The translations under genes were made by a program, and so were the position numbers. Shown in pieces: positions 1 through 7,870 of a stretch of 59,851 bases of DNA. The stretch spans positions 1-59,851 of the forward strand of contig CAYTFU010000007.1 of assembly GCA_964437185.1 (NCBI GenBank), written 5' to 3'. Each line of letters starts with the position of its first letter. The first letter of the stretch is position 1. Source of the DNA: UBA10103 sp964437185. GTDB lineage: Bacteria > Patescibacteriota > Minisyncoccia > Phycocordibacterales > UBA2100. The notes under the pieces are model-generated. The model ran no database searches, had not been told where the DNA came from, and saw only the letters and a list, made by a program, of their open reading frames with translations.

Positions 1-24
1 CTAAATACGGTGTTTCCTGACATC

Positions 25-203
25 GCAATAGTTCGAACTTCGTTCAGGAGTCGCAGAAAAAAGCGCAGATTTTTTCTGCGGCAGCAACGTGCCTGCGCAC
101 GTTGCGATAGGACTCGAAAAGCGGGGGATAATGGTGTCGGGTACCATTATTTCGGACCCTGTTAACAAAATTTCCCACAGACTTTGATCTGTGGGACTAT
201 TGC
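25..203. ncRNA. Hairpin-rich element, possible structured RNA
   Basis: Four perfect inverted repeats follow one another: 53-62 with 70-79 (10 bp), 84-92 with 97-105 (9 bp), 128-135 with 143-150 (8 bp) and 173-181 with 188-196 (9 bp). A long-range pairing, GCAATAGT at 25-32 with ACTATTGC at 196-203, would enclose them all. That is the layout of a multi-arm RNA, though strand and ends are unknown and the element may run off the left edge. I do not recognise RNase P, 6S, SRP or tmRNA signatures. A minus-strand open frame across it is probably incidental. It could also be a degenerate mobile element or a set of terminators. Confidence 0.4.
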
Positions 204-206
204 AAC

Positions 207-773
207 ATGTTTGGCGTGACAGACATGATTCCGATGGCATCGCCCTTATTGATTCTGATCGGCGTTGTTTTCCTTGCCGCGGTCGCTCTTGGCCTGTTCG
301 CAATTTTCATTGGAAAGAAGGGGGTAGTTGAAGGGTCGGAGAGGGAGAAAACGATTTATCAATACACTGCAAAGAAGTTTTTCCTTACACGTGCGGAGCA
401 CGAGTTTTACGACGTATTAAATCAGGCGATCGGCAATGATTATCGAATATTTGCACAGGTACACCTTTCCTCAATCCTAGATGAGAAGATCATCGGGCAG
501 TCGTGGAAGGCCGCTCGCGCACATATTAATCGTACGTCGGTCGATTTTCTCCTTTGCGACAAACAGTATCTATCCCCGAAATTGCTCATTGAGCTTGACG
601 ATAAGACTCATGAGCGGCCGGACAGGATCGAGCGGGATTCGAAGGTGGAGCGGATATTGAAACAGGCGGGTTTGCCTCTCTTGCGGGTGAAAAATAATGG
701 AAGTTTCGATTCCGCCGCGCTTTCCTCCGAAATCCGAGCTGCTTTGGGAGCGGTGAACGAAGCCGTTGCGTAG
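207..773 (+). CDS. Membrane-anchored DUF2726 protein
   Basis: 188 aa. Residues about 11-33 form one hydrophobic segment, followed by a charged linker and a DUF2726 domain (about 60-175). The domain shows the family pattern FLTRAEHEFY near its start, then DFLLCD and a LIELDDKTH stretch followed by R/D-rich residues. DUF2726 is distantly similar to restriction-endonuclease-like folds, but no activity is established, so I assign none. No Shine-Dalgarno precedes the ATG; in-frame ATGs at 225 and 234 are alternatives, all placing the TM segment near the N-terminus. The hairpin-rich element ends four bases before the start. Confidence 0.75.
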   Translation: MFGVTDMIPMASPLLILIGVVFLAAVALGLFAIFIGKKGVVEGSEREKTIYQYTAKKFFLTRAEHEFYDVLNQAIGNDYRIFAQVHLSSILDEKIIGQSWKAARAHINRTSVDFLLCDKQYLSPKLLIELDDKTHERPDRIERDSKVERILKQAGLPLLRVKNNGSFDSAALSSEIRAALGAVNEAVA

Positions 774-822
774 ATGACACCAATACGAGAGAACTAGGGC
801 GTGTGAAAACTTAATAAGAGAC

Positions 823-828
823 TATACT
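823..828 (+). promoter_or_regulatory. -10 box of the 835 gene (leaderless)
   Basis: TATACT ends 6 bases before the ATG at 835, so transcription should begin at or next to the start codon. No SD and no clear -35. Confidence 0.65.
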
Positions 829-834
829 GGCTCG

Positions 835-1650
835 ATGGATGCGATTGAGGCCCTAAGGGCGTTGGAGCCCGCATTTGTCGAGGCGGGTAAGCTTGCATTG
901 AAAATGCAGCAGGGCGTCCGCGCGTATAACAAATTCGAGACAGGGAATCCCGTAGCGGATGTTGTAACCAAAGCCGACCTTGCGGTACAGGAATATTTGC
1001 TTCAAGCGATCAGCAAGACGCAGCTCACCGAGTGCAAACTCTTTGCGGAAGAAGATACTCCACTCACTTCTTTATTTAGCGGTGAGTCGCCGCTTTATCT
1101 CGCGATTGACCCGATCGACGGTACCGCGGCGTATTCAAAAGGGCGCGATAATTTCAGTACGATCATCTCTCTGCATGACGGACACCGCATGCTCTACACT
1201 TTTGTTTATTTTCCGGCATGGGATTGGGCTCATGTGATGGAGAATTCTCGCTACTCAGAGCGAGGGAAAACACCCAATCTCGTCTATCCAGAAGATTTGA
1301 AAAAGAAAATCGCTTTTTGGTCGGGCGATCCTGAAAAAATGCTTCCGAAAGATGTTCTCGATCGCCTAGGAGAGTGCGGCATTTCCTTCACCACTGTAAA
1401 AAACCACAGTGGAAGTTTTGCCACAATAGAATCATTTGCCACCAATGCCATTGCGGGAGTCTATCGCGAAAACACAAATGCGTATGACGGCCTCGTCGAA
1501 ATGGCCATGGCTCAGGCCAAAGGGAGAAAGGTATTCTCGGGAGGACCGAACGGGAGATTCGACCTTTCAGATATTCGAAAACGAGAAACCGGCTTTTACT
1601 ATCCCGGGTATTATCTGGCTCTCAATGATGCGTTAAGTGCAGAGATATAG
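835..1650 (+). CDS. Inositol monophosphatase-family phosphatase
   Basis: 271 aa, the normal length for the family. The Mg2+-binding signatures are present: VVTKAD at 43-48, AEED at 71-74 (the GEE/AEE metal ligand), DPIDGT at 92-97 (metal and catalytic water), and a C-terminal NAYDG at 215-219 in the place of the usual WDxxAG. The family covers inositol-1-phosphatase, fructose-1,6-bisphosphatase and 3'(2'),5'-bisphosphate nucleotidase (CysQ); the sequence does not settle the substrate. No sulphate or inositol genes are nearby. The loss of Trp in the last motif is unusual but leaves the Asp ligand intact. Confidence 0.85.
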   Translation: MDAIEALRALEPAFVEAGKLALKMQQGVRAYNKFETGNPVADVVTKADLAVQEYLLQAISKTQLTECKLFAEEDTPLTSLFSGESPLYLAIDPIDGTAAYSKGRDNFSTIISLHDGHRMLYTFVYFPAWDWAHVMENSRYSERGKTPNLVYPEDLKKKIAFWSGDPEKMLPKDVLDRLGECGISFTTVKNHSGSFATIESFATNAIAGVYRENTNAYDGLVEMAMAQAKGRKVFSGGPNGRFDLSDIRKRETGFYYPGYYLALNDALSAEI

Positions 1651-1769
1651 CTGAAGTGATCGAATAGGCGATGGAGTCAAAAGGGCCAATCACCATATTT
1701 GCAATTGTGGTTAGCGGCCCAGAAGAGTTCGAGACCGCAGGCAACGATGCCGCGGTCTCGGTTTCGAAC
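1651..1769. other. Convergent intergenic hairpin region
   Basis: GAGACCGC at 1731-1738 pairs with GCGGTCTC at 1752-1759, and flanking GAGTTC (1725-1730) can pair with GAACTC (1766-1771) across a bulge. The position after a plus-strand gene and at the 3' end of a minus-strand frame suits a bidirectional terminator, but there is no T-tract. Confidence 0.35.
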
Positions 1770-2087
1770 TCAAGGCTTTTCTCTCGCTGCTTGCGAGGCA
1801 GCTACTAGACCAGAAATAGATCCTACCTCCCACGCGCCGAACCGTATGCCATCCTTTCGTAATTCGCCTGTCCACGTGATCGCTTTGGGATCTGGTTCAC
1901 CAACCACGTGGGTGGTGTAGACGTGCGGGTCGGGGTTCGGCCCGAAAAAACGCCGAAGATAGAGCATGCGGATATCCTCCGGTTGGGTCAGGCCACACAT
2001 TAACATCGACACCGGTTGTCTCCAAAAAAGCAATCGGTGCGCGTAGCGCACCGGATTAGCCAAAGTACCATCTTGCGATTCCCGCAA
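1770..2087 (-). CDS. Small hypothetical protein (uncertain)
   Basis: Up to 105 aa; starts at 2006 or 2000 (ATG) are also possible and would avoid overlap with the upstream gene. The C-terminal 65 residues look protein-like (FFGPNPDPHVY, then THVVGEPDPKAITW) and end in an Ala-rich tail. No family recognised, no membrane segment or signal peptide. It lies just downstream of the DUF2784 gene on the same strand and may be cotranscribed with it. No SD or -10 decides its start, so it could be spurious. Confidence 0.35.
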   Translation of the reverse strand: MRESQDGTLANPVRYAHRLLFWRQPVSMLMCGLTQPEDIRMLYLRRFFGPNPDPHVYTTHVVGEPDPKAITWTGELRKDGIRFGAWEVGSISGLVAASQAAREKP

Positions 2088-2430
2088 TTATAGGAGCCGC
2101 CCCGAGCGATCTAGTAATTGAGTTACCGACCGATTTCGATAGGGAAATGCCAAACCACTCCCGAAGGTAGTGGGGGAGGCACATTCCTTCGTAGGTTGTG
2201 TGACCTTCTCGTATCAGGGCCTCTTTCTCCCAGATAGTGAGAGGGCAATCTCCCCACCGCCAGAATAGCCACGCCATGACCGCTCCGAGGACCCCGAAGG
2301 TTCCCGCGAGCCAGAGGCCAGGTAGCAGGTCAGGGCGCCAGATGGCAAACGCGGACCCCCCTAGCGAAGCGGCTAGAAAGACGAGGAACATCGCCGTGTG
2401 AGCGGCGAGAATCAGTTTCGCTGAGCGCAT
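2056..2430 (-). CDS. DUF2784 membrane protein
   Basis: 124 aa from the ATG at 2428-2430. Three hydrophobic segments (about 5-28, 33-52, 55-68) are followed by the DUF2784 C-terminal signature: CPLTIWEKEAL, then a short stretch to PHYLREWFGI. Function of the family is unknown. The start was chosen because AAGGAGGG sits 5-6 bases upstream, one of the very few strong Shine-Dalgarno sequences in the window; a longer open frame upstream to 2628 would read through the csoR promoter. The unusual SD suggests a gene expressed differently from its neighbours, possibly acquired. Confidence 0.75.
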   Translation of the reverse strand: MRSAKLILAAHTAMFLVFLAASLGGSAFAIWRPDLLPGLWLAGTFGVLGAVMAWLFWRWGDCPLTIWEKEALIREGHTTYEGMCLPHYLREWFGISLSKSVGNSITRSLGAAPIIAGIARWYFG

Positions 2431-2486
2431 GGCGCCCTCCTTCGACAGGGTTTTTGGCTCGAACAGCCGATTTACACTATGATATC

Positions 2487-2504
2487 TTGACAAGGGATTG
2501 TCAA
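2487..2504. promoter_or_regulatory. Inverted repeat between divergent genes
   Basis: TTGACA at 2487-2492 and TGTCAA at 2499-2504 form an 18-bp inverted repeat with a 6-bp centre. On the minus strand the TTGACA can act as a -35 for the DUF2784 gene (with CATAGT at 2481-2476, 17 bp away), so the repeat may be promoter, operator or both. Confidence 0.35.
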
Positions 2505-2542
2505 ATTCGACTGGCGATGGGTTTAGTTGTGCACAGGTCGCG

Positions 2543-2571
2543 TTGACAGCATACCCCCTAGGGGGTATGCT
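2543..2571 (+). promoter_or_regulatory. csoR promoter
   Basis: TTGACA (2543-2548), 17-bp spacer, TATGCT (2566-2571): a near-consensus housekeeping promoter. The -10 ends 7 bases before the csoR ATG, so the transcript should be leaderless or nearly so. Confidence 0.85.
2551..2568. promoter_or_regulatory. CsoR operator
   Basis: ATACCCCCTAGGGGGTAT is a perfect 18-bp palindrome of the G/C-tract type bound by CsoR repressors. It fills the promoter spacer and covers the first half of the -10 box, so bound CsoR would block RNA polymerase; Cu(I) would release it. It sits immediately upstream of csoR, implying autoregulation of the copper cluster. Confidence 0.88.
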
Positions 2572-2578
2572 GGGGCGT

Positions 2579-2854
2579 ATGAAATACATGGACGATAAAA
2601 GTAAGTCGCAGGTGATTCGTCGCCTCAAACTTTTGGAGGGTCAGGTTCGCGGACTCCAAAAAATGGTGGAGAATGATACGTACTGCATCGACGTCATCAC
2701 TCAGACCTCCGCCGTGAAGCAAGGGCTCTCCAATGTAGAAGACCTGCTTCTTGAGAATCACCTCGATCACTGCGTCCATCATCAGATGAAAACCGGACAA
2801 ACTGCTAAGGCAAAAGCGGAGATTATCCGGGTGTATAAGCTCAAACGCAAGTAG
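2579..2854 (+). CDS. csoR: Copper-sensing repressor CsoR
   Basis: 91 aa from the ATG at 2579. The all-helical DUF156/CsoR fold is evident: RRLKLLEGQVRGLQKM near the N-terminus, then C-x-D-V-I-T-Q (YCIDVITQTSAVK) and LLENHLDHCVHH, supplying the Cys-His-Cys Cu(I) ligands. A longer frame from 2498 would include the promoter and operator, so 2579 is preferred. The gene heads the copper cluster and is followed 24 bases later by copA. It represses its own promoter in the apo form and is released by Cu(I), by analogy with characterised CsoR proteins. Confidence 0.92.
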   Translation: MKYMDDKSKSQVIRRLKLLEGQVRGLQKMVENDTYCIDVITQTSAVKQGLSNVEDLLLENHLDHCVHHQMKTGQTAKAKAEIIRVYKLKRK

Positions 2855-2878
2855 TCTGTCTAACGCACCACAAGTACT

Positions 2879-5191
2879 ATGCACACACAAACGTACCAAG
2901 TGAAGGGAATGCATTGCGCCTCATGCTCTTCGACCATTGAGAAAACCTTCAAAAAAACGGATGGTGTTCACGCGGCTGAAGTAAATTACGGCACTGAAAG
3001 CGCAAAAATATCTTTTGACGAGCAAAAGACGAATCCGCACGAACTCTCGAAGAAAATTGAGAAATTTGGTTACTCCCTTATCCTTCCCAAGGTAGATCAC
3101 TCAAAAATGTCCGCAGCGGAAATGGGAATGTCTGCGAGCGAACACGCGGCGCACTTGGGCCTCAATCAGTCGAAGGAAGAAAAACTCGCCGAAGTGGCGG
3201 ACATGCGGATCAAAGTGCTCTCGGCCATCCCGATCGCTCTCTTTGCGGCCATTGTCATGGGATGGGACATTCTCGCAGAGTATGCCGCCGTCCCCGCGAT
3301 GAGCTACACCACAAAAGAATTTTTTCATCACCTTCTTCCGATACTGGCTACTTACATTCTGTTTGTCGTCGGTCAACCCTACTTGCTTGGTTTCTATCGG
3401 TTTCTCCGATACGGCAACGCCAACATGGATACCCTCATCGGTATCGGGACCGTTGCCGCTTTCTTGTACAGTTTTGCCGTCAGCGCGTTTGAAGACGTAC
3501 TCCGGCCGTTTATCAACGTCGACTATCAATACTACGATGTCACGATCGTCGTTATTACGTTTATTACACTCGGAAAATATCTCGAAGCGCGATCGAAGAT
3601 TAGGACGGGCGATGCTATAGAGAAGCTGCTCAATCTCCAAGCCAAAACCGCTCTTGTCATTCGAGACGGAAAGGAGATGGAGGTGTCGGTAAGCGACGTA
3701 CAACGCGGCGACCTTCTTGTGATCAAGCCTGGTGCCAAGATTCCGGTAGACGGCGTCGTGGTAGAAGGAGCGTCGTTCGTAGATGAATCTATGGTTTCGG
3801 GAGAGCCAATGCCGGTCCAGAAAAAAGAAGGAGACAGCGTCGTATCTGGGACGATCAACACGAGCGGCTCCTTTACCTTCAAAGCGACAAAAGTCGGATC
3901 AGAAACGCTTCTCGCGCAGATCATACGGATGGTCGAGGAGGCGCAAGGGAGCAAAGCTCCCATACAGGCACTTGCGGATAAAATTTCGGCAGTTTTTGTG
4001 CCGATTGTTCTCGTCATCGCGTTCCTCACACTCGGGGCGTGGCTCATTGTCGGCTCCCAATATCTTGGATTCTCTCAAGCATTGTCGTTTGGGCTCGTCG
4101 CATTTGTGGGAATTCTCGTTATTGCCTGTCCGTGTGCGCTCGGCCTCGCGACACCCACTGCAATTATTGTCGGAGTGGGCAAAGGCGCTAAAGAGGGAAT
4201 ACTCATCAAAGATGCTGCGACTCTTGAGAAACTTCACAAAGTGAATACGATCGTCGTCGACAAAACGGGCACCATCACTAAGGGCAAGCCGACTTTGGTG
4301 CACCTACAGAATCTTTCTGATATGAAAGATGACGCGCTGATTTCGATCATTGCGTCGCTTGAAAAAAAGTCTGAGCACCCCATTGCGCATGCCATCGTTA
4401 CCTATGCAGAGGAGAAACACATCTCAGTGTCAGAGGTCTCGGACTTTGAGGGAATACAGGGAAAGGGTCTGAGGGGAGTGCTCGGTGGAGTCGAATATTT
4501 CGTGGGCAATGCGAAGCTCGCATCCGATCTGAAGCTCGCATTTGATAGTTCGACGCTCAACGAATTCACGTCACAAGGCAAGACGCCCGTCATTCTTGCG
4601 ACAAAAGAAAAAGTGCTCGGTTTCGTCATGGTGGCCGACGAGGTAAAGGAAGAGTCACGGCAGGCCATTGCCGATCTCCACAAACTCGGCATCAAGGTCG
4701 TGATGCTCACGGGCGATGATGAAAAAGCGGCCCGACATATCGCTTCGCTCGTGGGTATCGACGATGTGATGGCGCACGTGCTCCCCGAGGACAAACTCAA
4801 AAAGATCCAGTCGCTCCAATCAGAGGGCCGCGTGGTGGCTATGGCGGGTGATGGGGTGAATGATGCTCCCGCGCTCGCTCAAGCGGATGTCGGCATCGCT
4901 ATGGGGACAGGCACGGATGTCGCTATCGAGTCGGCAGGCATCACGCTTCTTGGCGGGGATATCTCAAAACTCGTCAAAGCAATCAAGCTTTCCAAGATTA
5001 CGATGAGAGGGATTAAACAAAACCTCTTTTGGGCGTTTTTCTACAACATCGTCGGCATTCCGCTTGCAGCGGGAGCTCTCTATCCGCTCTTTGGATGGAT
5101 GCTCTCGCCCGTGTTTGCGGGGTTTGCCATGGCGATGTCGTCGGTGTCGGTCGTGTCAAACTCATTACGAATTAAGGCAAAGCGACTGTAA
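2879..5191 (+). CDS. copA: Cu+-exporting P1B-type ATPase CopA
   Basis: 770 aa. N-terminal HMA domain with the Cu-binding C13-A-S-C16, a short His/Met-containing linker, then the P-type core: actuator SGE (307-309), membrane Cu site C417-P-C419, phosphorylation motif DKTGT starting at D461, HP motif at H500-P501, and hinge GDGVND at 657-662. CPC with a single HMA identifies a P1B-1 Cu(I) exporter that pumps cytosolic copper outward at ATP cost. Located 24 bases after csoR, so probably cotranscribed under the same operator. Length and motif set are complete. Confidence 0.95.
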   Translation: MHTQTYQVKGMHCASCSSTIEKTFKKTDGVHAAEVNYGTESAKISFDEQKTNPHELSKKIEKFGYSLILPKVDHSKMSAAEMGMSASEHAAHLGLNQSKEEKLAEVADMRIKVLSAIPIALFAAIVMGWDILAEYAAVPAMSYTTKEFFHHLLPILATYILFVVGQPYLLGFYRFLRYGNANMDTLIGIGTVAAFLYSFAVSAFEDVLRPFINVDYQYYDVTIVVITFITLGKYLEARSKIRTGDAIEKLLNLQAKTALVIRDGKEMEVSVSDVQRGDLLVIKPGAKIPVDGVVVEGASFVDESMVSGEPMPVQKKEGDSVVSGTINTSGSFTFKATKVGSETLLAQIIRMVEEAQGSKAPIQALADKISAVFVPIVLVIAFLTLGAWLIVGSQYLGFSQALSFGLVAFVGILVIACPCALGLATPTAIIVGVGKGAKEGILIKDAATLEKLHKVNTIVVDKTGTITKGKPTLVHLQNLSDMKDDALISIIASLEKKSEHPIAHAIVTYAEEKHISVSEVSDFEGIQGKGLRGVLGGVEYFVGNAKLASDLKLAFDSSTLNEFTSQGKTPVILATKEKVLGFVMVADEVKEESRQAIADLHKLGIKVVMLTGDDEKAARHIASLVGIDDVMAHVLPEDKLKKIQSLQSEGRVVAMAGDGVNDAPALAQADVGIAMGTGTDVAIESAGITLLGGDISKLVKAIKLSKITMRGIKQNLFWAFFYNIVGIPLAAGALYPLFGWMLSPVFAGFAMAMSSVSVVSNSLRIKAKRL

Positions 5192-5223
5192 GAAAATTAT
5201 CAAATTAATAATAATAAAAAAAT

Positions 5224-5835
5224 ATGAACAATCAAAACAGCAAAATAGTATATGGAATCGGAGGAATAATCCTTGGAATTCTCGTGATCTCGGTCTTCAC
5301 TCCGATGACGCGGTATGGAGGCTTTGGGATGATGAATGGTGGAAATGGAAACACGGAAGGTGCCAGCACGATCGACAAACATTTCATAGAGCAAATGATC
5401 CCTCATCACGATGGGGCGATCGCTATGGCAAACCTCGCTCTTCAAAATGCAAAGCGTCCAGAGATTAAAACCTTAGCAACAGCCATCATTGCAGCCCAGA
5501 CAGCAGAGATTCAAGATATGAACGGTTGGTATAAGGATTGGTTTGGAACAAGTGTGCCAGAGGTAAGCACGGGCATGATGGGCGGTGGCATGATGTCGCA
5601 AGGCGGAATGCACATGGGTGGACAGGAGGACATGACTGCGCTGGAAAACGCATCCGATTTCGATAAGGCCTTTATTGAACAAATGATCCCTCATCATCAG
5701 TTGGCAATCATGATGGCGAATATGCTCCAGTCAGGGACCAATCGACCGGAGATGCAACAGCTTGCAAAAAATATCATTTCTTCACAGTCAGAGGAAATAC
5801 AGCAGATGCAGTCGTGGTATGTGCAGTGGTATTAA
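5224..5835 (+). CDS. Tandem DUF305 protein, membrane-anchored
   Basis: 203 aa. One N-terminal hydrophobic segment (about 9-27) acts as signal or anchor. Two DUF305 copies follow: F54-IEQMIPHH (His 61-62) and F150-IEQMIPHH (His 157-158), each continuing with A-x-M/A-A-N and ending in a conserved W-Y. The linker at about 118-137 is rich in Met, Gly and His (GMMGGGMMSQGGMHMGG), the composition used by extracytoplasmic Cu(I)-binding proteins. DUF305 proteins such as CopM bind copper in the periplasm. Placed right after copA, it plausibly captures exported copper. Preceded by an AT-rich stretch without SD. Confidence 0.88.
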   Translation: MNNQNSKIVYGIGGIILGILVISVFTPMTRYGGFGMMNGGNGNTEGASTIDKHFIEQMIPHHDGAIAMANLALQNAKRPEIKTLATAIIAAQTAEIQDMNGWYKDWFGTSVPEVSTGMMGGGMMSQGGMHMGGQEDMTALENASDFDKAFIEQMIPHHQLAIMMANMLQSGTNRPEMQQLAKNIISSQSEEIQQMQSWYVQWY

Positions 5836-5856
5836 AAAATAATTAAGCAAAAGTAT

Positions 5857-6078
5857 ATGAAACTATCAAAAGTAATGCATGTCGCGAGTGTTGCAGTCGG
5901 TTTGATCGGAGCGATTTCATTTTTAGCTGCAGTCTTTGGAGGAGCCGACGATTCCGTATTGGGTGTCACTAAAATCGACGCCCTGCTCTGTGCCGGCATA
6001 CTTATCCTTATTGCAACCTGGCTCCAGGTCGCAACAATTCATCACATGATGCTCGAGGAGCGCGGTGAGGTAATCTAA
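5857..6078 (+). CDS. Small two-TM protein of the copper cluster
   Basis: 73 aa with two hydrophobic helices (about 9-30 and 39-60) and a His-His-Met-Met stretch (TIHHMMLEE) right after the second. I do not recognise a family. It lies 21 bases after the DUF305 gene and 10 before the HMA-DsbD gene, so belongs to the same transcription unit. The HHMM motif could bind copper, but this is inference from context only. Confidence 0.6.
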   Translation: MKLSKVMHVASVAVGLIGAISFLAAVFGGADDSVLGVTKIDALLCAGILILIATWLQVATIHHMMLEERGEVI

Positions 6079-6088
6079 CTCGGCACGG

Positions 6089-7102
6089 TTGTTTATGAAA
6101 ACTCTCACATTTCACGTTTCTGGCACTCATTGTCCTTCCTGCAAAATCTTTATCGAAGATACGCTTAATGAGCAAATTGGCATCGAGCAAACGCGGGTTG
6201 ATTTGAAGAACGAAACGGTCGTTCTTGAAACCAAACTGGAGGAGAGCCAGGACAAGCTTGCGGAGATGCTGACAGAAAAAATAAAGAGCAATGGCTATTC
6301 GCTTTCAGTCGAGAAGAAAGCAAAAGAAAAAAGTAATTCTGAGGTTATATGGCAGGCGCTCCCTATCGGCCTCGCGTTTCTCGCTTTATTTTTCATCATT
6401 CAGAAATCGGGCGTCCTCAACTTCGGCTTGGGCGGGACGGCCACTCCGCTTACGAGTTTTATCATCGGCCTCGTCGCGTCCGTATCGAGCTGCCTTGCGG
6501 TCGTCGGTGGTTTGGTGCTCTCGCTCTCGGCAACCGTGTCGCAAGATTTGGTGCCTGATACCAAACCAATGCTTCTCTTTCACGGTGGAAGGATACTTAG
6601 TTTTGCGATCCTCGGGGGAGCGCTTGGCGCGATCGGCGGGGCGATTGGCATCAGCTTTACCTTTACAGCGATACTCGGAATTATTGCATCGGCCGTGATG
6701 ATAATGCTCGGACTCAACCTCGTCGGCGTCTTCGAGAAAAACATCATCGCGCTGCCCGCGAGCTTCTTCAATTTCTTTCGGAGGGTTGAGCACCAAACTA
6801 TCGCGCCGATCTTCGTCGGCGCTGGCACGTTCTTCTTGCCGTGCGGATTTACCCAGGCGATGCAGATTGCGGCGCTTTCGAGCGGCTCTTTCGTCTCAGG
6901 CCTTCTCATCATGGGTGCGTTTGCGCTCGGCACACTCCCCATGCTCGCGCTCCTCTCATTTGGCTCGGCGTCGTTTGCTCATTCCAAGCACGCGCCGCTC
7001 TTTTTCAAGTCGGCGGGGGTAGTCGTGATAGGGCTTGGCGCGTTCGCGCTTCTCGCGGGGCTTGCGGGTCTTGGCGTTATCAATCCGATCTTCAACATAT
7101 AA
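6089..7102 (+). CDS. HMA domain fused to DsbD-like transporter
   Basis: 337 aa. Residues 1-75 form an HMA domain (C15-P-S-C18). From about 85 on there are six or seven TM segments of the DsbD_2 / TauE-SafE-like type, with the paired membrane Cys motifs SSC135LAVVGG and FLPC252GFTQ. In the DsbD/CcdA superfamily such Cys pairs carry reducing equivalents across the membrane; related HMA fusions occur in copper clusters of Gram-positive bacteria and archaea. Likely role: moving copper or electrons for extracytoplasmic copper handling. An ATG at 6095 is an alternative start. Context supports CsoR control. Confidence 0.82.
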   Translation: MFMKTLTFHVSGTHCPSCKIFIEDTLNEQIGIEQTRVDLKNETVVLETKLEESQDKLAEMLTEKIKSNGYSLSVEKKAKEKSNSEVIWQALPIGLAFLALFFIIQKSGVLNFGLGGTATPLTSFIIGLVASVSSCLAVVGGLVLSLSATVSQDLVPDTKPMLLFHGGRILSFAILGGALGAIGGAIGISFTFTAILGIIASAVMIMLGLNLVGVFEKNIIALPASFFNFFRRVEHQTIAPIFVGAGTFFLPCGFTQAMQIAALSSGSFVSGLLIMGAFALGTLPMLALLSFGSASFAHSKHAPLFFKSAGVVVIGLGAFALLAGLAGLGVINPIFNI

Positions 7103-7117
7103 TCTCTCTCACGCGCT

Positions 7118-7510
7118 ATGCAAAAAAGCACCATCGTATCCATCGTCATCAGTCTCGCCATAATCGGGGGGACTTTGTATCTCGTTTCCGACAGCTCGGT
7201 ATTTTCAAGTGTCGGACAATCGCAGAATGTGGAGATTCGAGACGGTGTACAGTACGTAACGGTCAACGCGAAGGGGGGTTACTTTCCCCGAAAGACCAAC
7301 ATCGACGCTGGGCTTCCTACCACATTGATTGTGAAGACAGATGGCACGTACGATTGTTCGGCATCGCTCGCGGTTCGCTCCGTTGGTTTCCAAAAAGTAC
7401 TGCAGCCGACAGGGGAAGAGGTCATCGATCTCGGTATTCCTCAATCGGGCGAGAATGTGCAGGGGATCTGTGGCATGGGAATGTACAACTTTCAAATCAG
7501 GGCCAATTAA
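7118..7510 (+). CDS. Exported cupredoxin-like copper protein
   Basis: 130 aa. Hydrophobic N-terminus (about 5-23), then a cupredoxin_1/EfeO-type domain. The metal ligands expected for this group are visible: C80 in TYDCSAS and the C-terminal C118-G-M120-G-M122 loop before the last strand. The domain is probably outside the cell, anchored by its N-terminus. Last gene of the copper cluster, 15 bases after the HMA-DsbD gene. Likely binds or oxidises Cu(I); a similar domain is often described as a heavy-metal detoxification protein. Confidence 0.78.
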   Translation: MQKSTIVSIVISLAIIGGTLYLVSDSSVFSSVGQSQNVEIRDGVQYVTVNAKGGYFPRKTNIDAGLPTTLIVKTDGTYDCSASLAVRSVGFQKVLQPTGEEVIDLGIPQSGENVQGICGMGMYNFQIRAN

Positions 7511-7534
7511 TTACTCAAGTCTTACGGAAGGCAA

Positions 7535-7810
7535 ATGCGCAAGGCTAAAAAGGGGAAGGATGCATTTTGGGTGTACCTCCTGCGGTGCGCGGATGAATCT
7601 ATTTATACGGGGATGGCCAAGGACGTAGAAAGCCGTTTCAAGCGGCACAAGGCGGGGGCGGGGGCGAAGTACACGCGGATGCGCGGGGTACAAGAGATTA
7701 TCTACTCGGAAAGACATGCGACCATTGGCGCGGCACTGAAGCGCGAAGCGGCAATAAAAAAGTGGCCTCGAAAAAGAAAGCTCGCGCTGATAAAGAAATC
7801 CAAATCGTAA
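7535..7810 (+). CDS. GIY-YIG nuclease-family protein (UPF0213-like)
   Basis: 91 aa, the whole single-domain GIY-YIG fold: VYLLRC near the N-terminus (GIY strand), YTGMAKDVESRFKRH (YIG strand and catalytic Arg), and E58 after IIYS. Lys/Arg-rich tail. This short YhbQ-type class has DNA-processing activity in some members; its role here is unknown. GGAAGG (7526-7531) sits 3 bases before the ATG, so this gene may be initiated by SD pairing, unlike most neighbours. It follows the copper cluster by 24 bases and may be read through from it. Confidence 0.85.
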   Translation: MRKAKKGKDAFWVYLLRCADESIYTGMAKDVESRFKRHKAGAGAKYTRMRGVQEIIYSERHATIGAALKREAAIKKWPRKRKLALIKKSKS

Positions 7811-7844
7811 CTCGGCACATTATGACGCCGCCTTGCCGTCGGTG

Positions 7845-7850
7845 TATACT
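7845..7850 (+). promoter_or_regulatory. -10 box upstream of the cytochrome b5 gene
   Basis: TATACT preceded by TG; ends 20 bases before the ATG at 7871, implying a short leader of about 13-14 nt. Confidence 0.5.
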
Positions 7851-7870
7851 ATTTCCTACCAATACGTCCT

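Noticed and set aside
1..303. 100-codon minus-strand frame at the left edge
   Set aside because: It crosses the hairpin-rich element and the start of the DUF2726 gene, and has no recognisable domain.
1699..1920. 73-codon plus-strand frame after the phosphatase
   Set aside because: No promoter, SD or domain; antisense to the more protein-like minus frame.
6841..7548. 235-codon frame overlapping the HMA-DsbD and cupredoxin genes
   Set aside because: Out of frame with two well-supported genes and lacks protein-like character.
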